DNA of 64,000 bases from Ptiloglossa arizonensis (taxonomy: Eukaryota; Arthropoda; Insecta; Hymenoptera; Colletidae), in contig NC_135058.1 of the NCBI RefSeq assembly GCF_051014685.1, positions 7,788,811-7,852,810 of the forward strand, read 5' to 3'. Below are positions 22,688-34,262 of the stretch, in pieces; the stretch's first letter is position 1; every line of letters begins with the position of its first letter. The position numbers and the translations under genes are program-made. The notes under the pieces are model-generated. The model worked only from the letters and a program-made list of their open reading frames with translations, was not told the origin of the DNA and searched no databases.

Positions 22688-23960
22688 TAAATTAGCGACA
22701 CACCGCTCGATCGATTTATACGGGAATTGTAACTGGCGTATTTAACGCCTAGGGCGATCGTGGACACCGTGGAAACCCTTTGGAGAAAGGATCGGGGACT
22801 GGAATCGTCAACCGAGGGTCTCGGTTTAAGGTCTGAGGGTCTTCGAGTTAAACGAGATGCGACAGATTGTTTTAGGAATGAAAATATTGACCTTTGTGAG
22901 AACATTTTTTCCAAAGAGGTTTAATAGTAGGCAACGATTGGTCTTGTCGGTGTAACGTGTACGCAAGGTCTCTGAGTTAAATGATCGAACTGCGACAGCG
23001 TCGTTTATGAATACATATAGAGTAATTAAAGTCACACTAGTGATCAATTTATGCTGGAATTAAAAGTGACGTATTTAACACGGAGAGCCACCGTGGACCT
23101 CCGTGGAAACCCTTATTTAAAAGTACAAGAGCAGTTAATGCACGAACGGTGATAGCTAATGCATAATCTTAAGGTAATGTATAATAAGAGACAAAGTTAA
23201 ACGTTCGAACTGCGGAAGCCTGTTCCGCGATTAAAAATACGGCAATTAGCGGCACACCGGTTATCAATTTATGCGTTTCGCGACGAAGACAGCTAATGGA
23301 TCTGATAGTCTCGATGTAATATAAACGGAGGGTGTCCGAAACTAAGAGACCGCGCGCGTACGAATAAAAAACAAGGTAATTAGCGATAAATCAGCAGCCA
23401 ATATACGTAGAAATTGTAATTGCCGTGCGTATCTCGGACAGCGACCGATGACCTCGCGTGGAAAACCTCTTTGAACTAGCTTTTCTAATGGACGGTTTTA
23501 ATGTAATGTACACAGGGTGCTCGAGTTAAACGATCGAACTAAGGCAGCATTGTGTACGAATAAAACTACCGAGGTAATTAGCGATACACCGCCACGGCCA
23601 ATTTATATGTCCTGCGATGAAGATAGCCAACTGATCTGATAGTCTTAATGTAATGTACAAGGGTCCCGCGTTAAACGATCGAACTGAAACAACGCGGTGT
23701 ATGAATAAAAATATGGTAATTAGCGATATACCAGCAGCCGGTATACCTGGGAATTGTAAGTGACGTCTTTATTAAGGAGGAAGGTCGATGACCTCCGTGG
23801 AAACCCTTCGCCGAAGGGGAAACATAGATAACGAATGGTCTTAATGTAATGCGTTCTATGAATAAATATACGTTAATTAGCGACACACCAGTGTCCGATT
23901 AATGAGTTTTCCGATGAGGATACCTAGTGCATCTGGTCTTCTTGATAATATAGAAAAGGT
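22688..23960. repeat. Degenerate modular tandem repeat
   Basis: AATTAGCGAYACACC-type strings recur near 22,688, 23,243, 23,377, 23,574, 23,717 and 23,873, with a diverged one near 23,022. Between them recur GTTAAACGATCGAACTG, TTAATGTAATGTACA and CCGTGGAAACCCTT. Spacing varies from about 134 to 334 bp, as if modules were gained or lost. It looks like an old, decayed satellite. Frames inside it are not credible genes. Confidence 0.7.
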
Positions 23961-24133
23961 TCGACGGTTTCAAACTGAAACAGTGTCTTCTATGAACGAA
24001 TATACGGTATTTATTTACGAAAACTTACACTTTGTGAATTGTTACCATTCTGGTATAGAATGTGTTGGAAAGAGTGTAGGGCTGAGACAATTTTGGAGCG
24101 TTCTAGGTAGAGGTATATAGGGATATAACAAAC

Positions 24134-24500
24134 TACAGGTATACTCACTCAAACACAGCAAAAGTCCTCGATCCAGGAAAACCAGTTCACTGCCCTTCGG
24201 TCCGAGTCCCTCTTGAATCGTCCAAACGCATCGATGATCAATCGTTGGAAAAAACTTGAAGATTCCCGAATCTTTCCCGATCTTTCCAGTCCTGCCTACG
24301 CCCAAGCCCACTAAAACTGTCGTACAGATATACTCCGACACTCGAGGAATCCTCGATCGAGCAAAACCGGTTCACGGTCCCTCGATCCGAGTCCCTCGTG
24401 AATCGTGCCACCGCATCTGTGATCAGTCGCTGTGAAAAAAAAAACTCCAAAATCCCCGTAATCTTGATCGATCCTCTTAGTCCGATTACGAAGGCGGCAG
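24134..24500. repeat. Two-copy local duplication, about 183 bp apart
   Basis: TCCTCGATCCAGGAAAACC near 24,167 and TCCTCGATCGAGCAAAACC near 24,350 begin matching blocks. Both continue through GTTCAC, GGTCC, CGAGTCCCTC and TGAATCGT in the same order. The copies are clearly diverged. Confidence 0.65.
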
Positions 24501-26735
24501 CAAGAACGCGCAAGAAACGCCTACGAATTCCGAATCTCGGTAACAGGGAATAAGTCGCGTTCACGTCGTAAACCAGCACCCCGTTCCCCATTGCGGAAGG
24601 TGAAAAGCGAGGTACAATCTGCTGTAAAGTTCCACGAACCTCGACCGAGCCGTGTAATTATTCCGCGCGGTGCAGCGATCCCGTCGAAGATTTCTTTCTT
24701 CGAGGGAAACCGAGATAGCGTTCTCGTCGTCGGCCCCCGACTTCGCCTAACCGCGAATCTGCCTTATCCTTCGCGCGGTGGGGGATAAAACACCGGCGTG
24801 CAAATAAAATCCAGACGGCGGCGTACGAAGCCGGCGAATAAAGCGCGTATTCGATACACGTACGAACGTTACGGTAATAAAGGAAGGTAATATCTCGACT
24901 CTCCGGCCCTAAGAACGTACCGCGAAATACCTTCCCGGCTGTTCCTCTCGCTATCTGTTAACCGTTCCTTCCTTTCAGAGGTTCGTCCCACCTCCATTGC
25001 TGGATACCATTCGTTCGTTTCTCCGCGCGGCTGTGTATACAGAGCGATGGGAGAAAAGGGAACGCGTAGATACTTGCGGTGCTCGTAAAGAGAAACAAAA
25101 AATGTCTAATCGACGTTCATTCTACGATAGATACTTTCGGCGCGAGATTAACTTTTATTAATTATGAACATCCTGGGAATTGTGAGTCTTATAAGGGAAA
25201 GGTGAATGTCTCTATTAAGAGAATTGAACGTAGAGAGAGGAATTGGTTCAGGAGTTCGGGAAACGCGATATCGGTAAAGATTAGTTTATAGAATATTACA
25301 CGAAGCGATCGAGAATTTAGCGCGACATAAAGATAAGGTGTGCATTCAAATGGAAGGAGGACGTATCGGGTATCTATTGCGACAAGAAAGATTTGTACCA
25401 TCGAGGAATCTTTTTCGATATTGGTAGGATCTCGTATGGACAGCATCGAACTTATAGTATTTTTAATGAATCAATTCCTGTTTGTATTGAAACTGTCGTA
25501 AAGAGACTCACGGTATCGAATGTTGTTAAACAACGAAACTAAATTTCACGTCGAAAGGATCGATCTAGACAGTATCCACGACGATTCAAATTTTGTTTCT
25601 CTCGATGAACACTACAAGCTCTCGAGCCCTTCTTCGTTTCACCACCCTGTACATCCAAACGGATTATGGGAGTCGCGCTTCTTTACGATCGGGATAAAAA
25701 TCAGGATCGAAACCTGTCGCGATTTTACGGTGCAACGAGACTTCTCGTTTTTTTTTTACGATCGATTCCACTGCGATACCCCCAGCCCCCTTCCGCCTCC
25801 TGCGTGCTCGATCTTCGATGTTGATATTTTCATTCCCGACGCGGATTCAATAGAAACACCGAAGCTCGCTCTCTCTTCTTGTTTACAGTTAACCGAAAGT
25901 AAATAGCCGGGCCCTCTCCCCCTCTCCCTCCATTGTATGCGACACTGTTTGCATACGTAGCCCCCGCGTCGATGCAAGAACTGACCGTTTCTCAGCACGT
26001 AGTCGTAATCTTTTACGACGCCCGACCGTGACGAGATTAACGTCGCGGGATTTACGGGGGGTTGGGGATGCTGTATAATTTTATATCCGCTTATCGCGCC
26101 AACGTAAACCGTGGCCTCCCCGTCGCGACGTTGTTGCTTTATACAACCGGGAGGATGTATTTGTTTTGAAGTGTACGAGAGACGTGTGCAACGCGGTGGC
26201 GGTCGATGCGCGCGATTTCTTCGAATGCACGTGGAACCGTGAAACCGGTGGTCATGGTCGCGAGTTTCATCCTCGAGGTGCGTTGAACGCATTTTCGTTT
26301 TGTTTAAAAAGGACCACGGTGGTGAAATCGTCACCAGTGGGTTTTCCATGACTGTTCCTAACTTTAAAGGGTCGTTGGGTTCGACCATGCATCTGAAGTG
26401 TCCCGAATACACGGAACTCGAGTTCAGAACTTTATGAGGAAGATACTAAGGAAACTTAGAAGCACACTGTTGCATCTATTCTAGTAGCTTTAATTAGAAA
26501 AGAATATTTAACGGTACAGAGAGTGTCGATTTAAGTCGACGCGACGAAGTATCTAGAAGACGATTAATTGAAAAGATAGGTGGAACTATGATTTTGAAAA
26601 GGGATTCAAAGTCATTTCGGGATCGACTTGTATTTTTGATCACGAATTTCTATTTTATATGAACCTTGTAATGTGCGTAACTTTGGTCCAAAATATTCGT
26701 TTGTGAAACGTTTATCTTTTAATTTCAATTTTCAG
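24501..26735. other. Gene-free stretch with one terminal-exon-like site
   Basis: GC-rich and AT-rich blocks alternate. A good acceptor (CGTTCCTTCCTTTCAG) ends at 24,978 and is followed by a 35-codon frame to TAA at 25,086-25,088, containing AGYHSFVSPRGCVYRAMGEK. I do not consider it secure. A 218-codon antisense frame (25,756-26,412) and a 128-codon plus frame overlap in GC-rich DNA without any recognisable domain. Confidence 0.35.
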
Positions 26736-26871
26736 ATACGTGGTGTTAAATCGATGGAAATGCGCGAAAAAAAATACGATCTCCCGATGGAGAAACAATG
26801 TTTTCTCCGAGTGCTGGACGCATAGCGAAATCAAGGACACCGGAGTCAAAGCGGTCAATGCCGGCGAATAG
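26736..26871 (+). CDS. Possible terminal exon, frame ambiguous
   Basis: A good acceptor (AATTTCAATTTTCAG) ends at 26,735. One frame is open for 44 codons to TAG at 26,869 and includes SECWTHSEIKDTGVKAVNAG. A second stops earlier, at about 26,824, after MEMREKKYDLPMEKQCFLRV. Both look protein-like, so the coding frame cannot be settled by eye. No family is recognised. Confidence 0.17.
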
Positions 26872-27097
26872 AACCACAAGTGACTGCGTCTCGAAGTTGC
26901 TTGCGGTACCGGCACGTCTTCGTGTAATTAAACTTCCCGTTACCTGCAAACTTCCCGTGATCAACTAGACACTAACACCCACCGTCGAACTCCCTTCCGC
27001 GCTAAAGCCGACGCTGTTGCTACACGAATGCAACAAATACCGTTCGCTTGTCGCCATTATTACACCGGCCCTGAAACAGCGACACGGATGCTACGAG

Positions 27098-27119
27098 ATA
27101 CGAATATTAATATTCGTAT
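27098..27119. repeat. Perfect 22-bp palindrome
   Basis: ATACGAATATT followed directly by AATATTCGTAT, with no loop. It could be a dimeric transcription-factor site or chance. Confidence 0.75.
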
Positions 27120-27936
27120 ATTTGCGAAACGGAACTCGTGGACACCCTTTGAACAGGTATCGTTTCTCGTCTTCGAACAATTTACTAATTCAATTAATCG
27201 ACCGTTAGTAGAACCAGGAACAGAAGACACTCGATACGTAGTTCGTTTCAACGAATTCAAAGAAAGTGATAAATTTGAACAATCGAAAAAGATTTCTACG
27301 TTCAATCGAATTTTTATGTCACAAATGAAAAAGTATCGTTGACAGAGCATCCGTAGAAGATAGACTTAAAAAAATATATATATACGTTACGCGTTAATCT
27401 CTCGACTTGAGAGAGGATGTGTTTCGTGAATTCTATGCCACAAAGTAAACTTCGACTGCGATATTTTCGGTCATAAACTTCGATATCGACAGTGTTCGGT
27501 TACCAGGGGATTAACAGTGCACGATCGCGTTAATCTCTTCGCTTACCGAGATCGAACGAATAATTTCATCGATCGTCTTCTTCGAGGTTCAATATCGCTA
27601 CGAGGGAACAACCGTGCGGCTTCGCTTCCTCTTCGGCGCAGCTGTCCCGTCGCCGACAATATCCGGGATGGCGATGAATTATCGGATAACTCCGCTTCGA
27701 AACGTAGCTGGGAACGACCGATAGAGCGGACGCGGCCAGACGCGCGGAAGAATCGGCTCCCGTTTCAAAGCGACTTCGCCGATTCGACTAGAAATAGGCC
27801 CAGTCTAGGACGCGTGAAAAGCGCGAGCGCGGAGTTGCATACAGCTCGGACAGATGAATGCTGGCGCACTAATGAGCCGTTAATGGTAAATAAATGGACC
27901 AGTAAGCGCGCCTGCATTGCGCCAGCCCGTGGGACG

Positions 27937-27944
27937 TGACGTCA
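27937..27944. promoter_or_regulatory. Full CRE/ATF-type site TGACGTCA
   Basis: An isolated TGACGTCA in a GC-rich patch (27,880-27,965). The same octamer is present in every unit of the satellite at 48.5-49.3 kb, but this copy has different flanks and is not part of that satellite. Confidence 0.35.
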
Positions 27945-27984
27945 GCCCCGCGTCACCGTTGATTAATGAGCGAGCTTTGTTCCT

Positions 27985-29300
27985 GCCGGGTCAATTACAT
28001 ACAATTCAGCTTCCAGTTCCGTGTCACTCTGAATCTTCAATTCGACCTCCTACCTGGTCCCGGGACTCGTGACTTTGACACGCTCGTCCTCGAGAACCAC
28101 CCGGAGACTCCTCGACCGGGTGGAGACATTTCCTCGAGAAATTTTGATGGTCAACTTCAAGAGTCTTGAATAAAGAGGACACAGAGGAAGAGAAACGTTT
28201 CCTTACCCTCGACTCGCGTTCGTCTCGCTCGAATTCGATCGAGATCGGTTTTACAGGAGATTTGGATCGATTAGAATTCAATTTTCAATTTCGTGTCACT
28301 TCGAAGCTTCAATACCTTCTACTGAGTATTGGTAGAGGTATTTGCTCGAGAAAGTTTGACCGTTAATTTTAAGAGCCAATGAAGAGGGGGATGTGTTGTG
28401 AGAAGAAAAATGTGACCCGCGTGAAATTGATCGCGAAAGGCTTCACAGAAGGGCTAGGTCAATTACGTACAATTCAACTTCCAGGTTCGTGTCACTCCTA
28501 ATCTTCGATTCGTCCTCCTACAGGTTCTGGGGCTCGTGACTTTGACACTATCGTTCCCGAGAGTCACACACAGATCCTTCTATTGGACGATAAAGTCATT
28601 TCCCCGAGAAACTTTGACGGTCAACTTCACGAACGAATAAAGAAAGGGACAGGGTAGAAGAAAAACGTGTCCTCCGACCGACTCGCGTTCGACTTGCTCG
28701 AATTTAATCCAAGTCGATCGCGAACGGTTCTACGGGAAGATCGGGTCAATTACTTACAATTCAGCTTCCAATTTCGTGTCACACCGAATCTTCGATTCAC
28801 TCTCCTATCTGGTCTCGGGGTTCGTGATTTTGACACCGTCGTCCTTGAGAGTCCTCTACACTCTACTGGGTGGTGGTGAAGGCATTTCCTAGAGAAACTT
28901 TGACGGTTAATTTTAAGAACGAATAAAGACGGAAGTACAGGGAGAGAGAAACGTGTCCTTCGACCAACGTAGTCGAAAAACTGAGGTGAATCCTATGTGT
29001 AAAGAGTGGGGAAGTAAACAGAGTAGGAGAAGTAACGGAAATATCTATTGTATTTGTATACCAGGTGTAAGGTATAACGGTACACCCAACTGGAATAGAG
29101 AGAAATAACGTTTGTACCTGATACAAGGTATAACTGTATACCTAACTACAATACAATAGGAACACACGTTACTTCTTCCACTTCGTCGTACGATTCTTCT
29201 CCACGAGATTTAGCTTACTTTTCTGGCTACGTTGCATCTGACCGACTTGCTCGAATTTAATCGAAGTCAGCTGCAAACTGTTTCAAGGAAATTCGGGCGG
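27985..29300. repeat. Degenerate tandem repeat, four to five copies
   Basis: CAATTCAGCTTCCA...TTCGTGTCACT blocks recur near 28,006, 28,275, 28,470 and 28,758. Each is followed by a CTTCRATTC-type block, and most by TCGTGACTTTGACAC and a GAGAAACTTTGACGGTCAA-type string. A partial copy (CTTGCTCGAATTTAATC) lies near 29,245. Spacing is about 195-290 bp. Open frames inside it are repeat-borne. Confidence 0.75.
29130..29240. repeat. Dispersed repeat, copy 1
   Basis: ACAATACAATAGG and TTAGCTTACTTTTCTGGCTA in this segment match, in order and similar spacing, a segment at 42,045-42,150. The identity of the element is unknown. Confidence 0.45.
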
Positions 29301-29629
29301 GACTTTCGATTCTGGGCTACGAAAAGAAGAAAAAGCGAACCAAGTTGGCGGAAGCGAAGTGGATTCTTCGCGAAACTAAAGTGGTTAGTCCGTGCGAGTC
29401 TTCGTTTCGTTTGAACGTTGAATGTCGAGTGTTAAGGAGGTCCCAAGGTTGTCTTTTCTATTCGTGTCGAGTACTACTTAGGACGGTTCCAAGGACTTGC
29501 GTTTTAGGTCGCGTCAGGGTCACCCGAGAACGGAATGAAAATTCTTCGAGGAAGTTTCCGAGTCGGTAAGAAGCGATGCTCGAGGTAACTGGAGCCCAAG
29601 ATTTTCTTGCTGCGTTCATATCTTTGTTG

Positions 29630-30095
29630 GAGAAGTCACGGATATCTTTGCTGGTAAATGACTCTCGGAACTCGTTTCTGTTAGTATGTCACCCACTCGT
29701 GAGCAAGAAAATTTGTCTGTCGACAAGATCTTCAGGAACTGCTTGGAGTAAAAAATAATTACTTATATTATTAAATGCTCACCCTCTGAACGTACAATTT
29801 CTCAATCTCTTCTCAGCGTCTGTAAATTTTTAAAGAAACTACCATATATTACAAATTTTCGCAATAACCCAAGTATCAGGTTTCTTCAGTTTTACGATTC
29901 AGATATCTTTGCTTACAAATGGCTTTCCGTACTCACTGTTTTCTTTACGCCAATGACTCGTAATGAAGAAAATTTAAAGTAAAGAATAATTATTTACGTT
30001 ACAAAATGCTCACCAACGGTACAACTTCGGTGGAATTCGGCCAAGTTTTAGCGCGCGTCAAGTTTCGAAGAAACTGATAAATATTTCAAATTACA
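29630..30095. repeat. Diverged two-copy tandem duplication
   Basis: GATATCTTTGCTGGTAAATG near 29,641 parallels GATATCTTTGCTTACAAATG near 29,910. Each is followed by ACTC, an AGTAAARAATAATTA string and AAATGCTCACC in the same order. The spacing is roughly 270 bp. Confidence 0.6.
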
Positions 30096-30138
30096 CGCCA
30101 GTATTTGTTTACTCCCTGTACATTGGCAATGATCTAGA

Positions 30139-30368
30139 TACAGGGTTTATTCGGTTCTACGTTCGTTATTCACCCCGATATCGTCCAGATAGAATCCCAA
30201 CAGACCCGATAGCAATAACCTAGAAGATATGGAACACGATCTCGCCCACACTGAACACAATAAACCTGATACCGGTAGCCTCGATATCTTTCGACGCGAT
30301 CTTGCCCACCTAAGACCGAATAAACCCGATACAAGAAAACTAGGTGTCGGGTTTATCGAGTCTTAGGT
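30139..30368. repeat. AATAAACCCGATA motif cluster with a 25-nt-arm hairpin
   Basis: The motif appears direct near 30,252 and 30,319 and inverted near 30,142 and 30,346. The last two copies form a hairpin: 30,308-30,332 pairs with 30,344-30,368 around an 11-base loop, with one 3-base internal mismatch and one G:U pair. Two direct blocks (CGATCTCGCCCAC and CGATCTTGCCCAC) sit about 62 bp apart. It is either an RNA hairpin or an inverted duplication inside a decayed repeat. Confidence 0.55.
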
Positions 30369-30369
30369 C

Positions 30370-32900
30370 ACGCGTCCAACTAGATAGCTTTGAGCTAGAA
30401 TTCCAATAGACATGAAAGCATTCGACGTGGTCTCGATAGACGTGAAATTATCATCTACGATATCACTCGCAACAGATCGATTACAGTTGGATTCCCAACC
30501 GATGAAACTCGATACTCGCGAATTCTTGATAATCGGAGGATTCGTTGAGCGACGATCCCTCTGAAAGCTTCTCGAGATTTCGGGTGTCACGAGAGATCTA
30601 TAATGCGTCCGACCCGTGAATCTCGATGTTTTTAGCAACAGTCTCGCGAGGTTTCCGAGGTTCCAGCAGTCTCGAGAGGTTCATAGGGTGGTTTCGGTGG
30701 TTCCGTGGGTACTACCGGGTCTAAGGAGTCCCAGAAGTCCTCGTGGTCTCGCTAAATCTGGAAATCACGGGAGTCCTACGTGCTTCGGAGAATTACGTTC
30801 CACTGTCCTATAGATCTTTAGGGACACCAGAGACCTCCTGAGGCTTTCGAGGCTCCTGATAATCCGCAGACTTCCAGAAATTCCTGCAAACTGTCCGTAG
30901 CGCGTTTCGCCAATCTAATATCCAATGTTTCGCGTTGGATTTGATATTTTATACGCGCCAACTTAATTTTGTACGCCTGGGGAATAAGAGCTAATGTACA
31001 AATTAAATCAGATTGTAAGAGAATATATATATCTATATGTCTACGTAGGTCTAACGCGTTCGTGTGTAGGTGATGACCCGGCGGTGGTTCCTTGCTAATT
31101 CTGAAACTGAGATTTCAGCGAGTGAAGTCAAGAAGGGAGAATAAATGCGGTTAGTTGGGATTGGTTATTCGGAGAAGCTGTAAGACAAATCCTGCTAAGA
31201 GAGATCCAATCGAGAAGTTACTGGAAAACAAAAAGAGACGATATTTGGAAGAAAATCCAGAAGGTGTTGAGATTGGTCGAGCGATGTCTAATTTATAGTC
31301 GTCTAATTGTCCAATTTGAAGCGTCGCTTGGCGCGTGATCGTTTAAAAAAAAAATACATTACCAAGTATTCCCATCTAACTACGAACTTGCAACACAGCT
31401 TCCAATTTCCGGGAATCTGATGTCTTTGTCGAGTCTGTCGAGACCTGGGTGTTGGATAACGTGTCTTGTGACTCCTAGGTTGTTGGCTCCAATGCTGTCG
31501 GTAGTTTATTGAACGAGTTTCGACAACAGGTGCACATTTCGCGCGTAACCAGAAACCGACTGTCTTAATATTTTTTCGAAAATATAAATAACACAGTGTC
31601 TATTTCCTACGAATTTAGAACCTTTGGAAGATCAAACAAGGTTAGTTAGTTTCTTCGCACGAGGCTTTTTTTCGTTGGTTTTGCGCACGCGATATCCAAG
31701 ACCGTATTTTCGAAAACACGCGAGCAACAAAGAATTCGAGACGACGAGAGCTTCGAGTTTATCGACCGACCGCGATAACTAAATTTATTGTCCGATTTCC
31801 GCGAAAGTTTATTGCCACGACAGCATTTTCCGAGGATCTGCTTTCCGTCAGAGCGGCGAACTTCCTCGCAAAAAGCCGCTCGGACGAAGAAGCGACGCTC
31901 AGCCCTCTGTATCGGTTGCTTTCGAACAAGTTCGCGGCAAGATGGAGAAAAATGAGTTTCCTGGATGTATGTGCGCGCGCGTGTTTCTCTGTATCCGTGA
32001 TAAGAAAAGAGGCTACCCAAGCCACGAAAGGAAGAGGAAAGTTGTCCACGCGTTGTGTTTATTGCACCGGACGAAACGTCGAAGCGATCGTTCCATCGAA
32101 TCGTAAATCACACCCGTTATGTAGGTTCGATTAAGGCAATTTTATCTTCGACTGGTCCTGGAACGGGTAGACGATTCGATCCAGACAGTGCGATTAAATG
32201 CGTTCGTTCGTCGAATTTAAATACCAAATCGAAAGAGAAAGAAAATAACCTATAGGAAAATATTCAAAAAAAGACACTACAGGTCGCTCACCAAATTTTT
32301 TGCCATCTCTCCCTTCTTCTATTTTCTCCTGGCTCGTATTCCCAATTTTTTGTACAATTTCTTCTTACAATTTCTCCGAATAAAAAGTTTCCAATTAACC
32401 GCACTTTATTTTTTCTTTTCGATTGGGAACGTCATAAGTTTTCGATATTCTAACTTATTCACATTTCATTGACCGTCTAGTCTAAAATAGTCTGCTTGAA
32501 CACAAACACTATTTCAAATCTACTCACTTCGTCTTTCCACAGGTGACCGTAAAACAAAGATCAAGATCGTTAAATAATAATATTCTTGTAACGCGAGTCT
32601 ACGTATTCTCGTTATTCCGAAAGGAACTTGTCACGAACTTGTTTCTACTATTGCAAGAAACCTCAACAATCGAAACCGAGTGTAATCAAGTACGGTGTGT
32701 TAACCGTAAACCGATGCACTAAGGAACAGCGTTGAAATAGTCGGTTACAAGAAAATAAAGGCAACCGAATGTCTTGGCCATTTATCGAATCGACTACCGA
32801 ATCGGAGCAGAGTGTAGAGTCGCGGAAGTCAAAACGTAATCGAGTTTCAGAAAATGGCAACTCCCGCCCTCGCCTGGTTGGGGGGAGGGGGTTGAAACGT
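30370..32900. other. Gene-free stretch
   Basis: Between 30,630 and 30,870 there is loose repetition of GAGGTTCC/GAAGTCC-like strings. A TA-rich patch lies near 31,020-31,040. Overlapping frames on opposite strands at 31,640-32,130 show no domain I recognise. Confidence 0.4.
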
Positions 32901-34262
32901 AACGAACTCGTGGTTTTCAGCGAACTGTTTAATCCGTTCACGATTTCTCGAGGAAAGTTCGAGCGGTCGCGTTTTGGAAAATTCCGCGCGACCCGGCTCC
33001 GTTCTTGATTCCTTTTTACGAGGAGTTTACACGGTGCACAGGGACCCGTGATACTTCTTACCGCAGCGGCTGGTTTCCTTTTTCTTTCCGTTCGAAAACG
33101 TTGCGGATTCGTGTACCCCGGAGACATTCCTTCGTAAATGTTGGTTCGAGGATTTAAAGTAGCGATCGTATTGTAATCTCTCTGAATTGAAACGGACCGT
33201 TAACAATTTGTACACCGGCTCCGTTACCTATCTAAATTAAAACAGATCACTCTTTACATCGATACCGTTACCGTTCCAGATGAAAATAGATCACCGAAGC
33301 ATCGTACACCGACGACATTTTTTATCCCCGTAACGCCATTTATGCTCATGAAATATCGCAAACCCGTTCGAGGGTTGTGAAATTAAAACGAACAGGAATC
33401 GATGGGAGGACGATCAACTTCGTTCAAAATTTCTCGCTGTCTACGACGATCGCGTGGAATACCGTTTTGTTGAGTAACGTCCATTACGACAGGGCAAACA
33501 AAGAGTAATTGACATCGCATAGCTGGCTGCGATCGAAACGATCTGTCGGAAGAGCTTTTCGCCGCGATGGGTTCCAACGGCCGCGTTTCGGAAAATTCCA
33601 CGTGATGGAGCTCCAATTGGTTATCGCTTTTTACGACGCGAGTTCGCGCGTTTTATCAGCGTGTTTTATCATCCTCTATATCCTGGTCTTACGTTTTATC
33701 GAAAGACTATAACGAACAAGAAATCTACTGTATCCGTAATAATCTGATCGGAGCATACCTGTTGAAAAAATAACTGTATCGCTGAGAAGCCAAGAAATAT
33801 CATTTTGACATCGTGGAAAATTAAAATAAACTTCTGGTACATTTCACATCGATCCTGTTACTTACATCAATTCCGTTAAATTTCTAGATTATCGTGTTCC
33901 AGTTGATTATAATCGATACAACTTTACTCCAGTTAGACCCTTGTGTTCACGAAACAGTCGCAACCCCAATTGGAAGATTCAAATTGAAAACTGTCACGAA
34001 TCGATGGAAGAAAGACGAACTTCGTTCAAAATTCCCGCTGTTTCTGACGATCGTGCGGAATATCTATGCAATCGTTGCAAAACGTAGCGTTACTCGCCGA
34101 GTATGTTCACCACGATGGAAACAAACGAACGACGAACAGCTGATCGTGATCCGAGAGGCGCGGGGGAAGAGCGTTTTGAAAAATTCCGCGCGACGGAGCT
34201 TCCATTCGTAAACCCTTTTTACGAGAAGGGTTCGTACGTTTTATCAAGGGCCCGCGATCCCT
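32900..34262. repeat. Tandem ~0.6-kb repeat, three diverged copies
   Basis: The end block GGAAAATTCCGCGCGAC (or a near match), followed by a TTTTTACGA string, occurs near 32,975, 33,588 and 34,177, so the period is roughly 600 bp. A preceding block, GAATCGATGG..GACGAWC..ACTTCGTTCAAAATT, occurs near 33,395 and 33,995. Copies differ at many positions and contain indels, so the array is old. Frames inside it (for example 33,894-34,211) are repeat-borne. Confidence 0.75.

Larger units (their letters stand above)
26872..27984. other. Gene-free stretch
   Basis: The stretch includes the perfect palindrome at 27,098-27,119 and the CRE-type site at 27,937. A 140-codon open frame at 27,517-27,939 is arginine- and serine-rich with no known domain. 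I regard it as composition-driven. Confidence 0.35.

Noticed and set aside
25756..26412. 218-codon minus-strand open frame
   Set aside because: No known domain, opposed by a plus-strand frame in the same DNA, and arginine/proline/glycine-heavy composition typical of GC-rich non-coding sequence.
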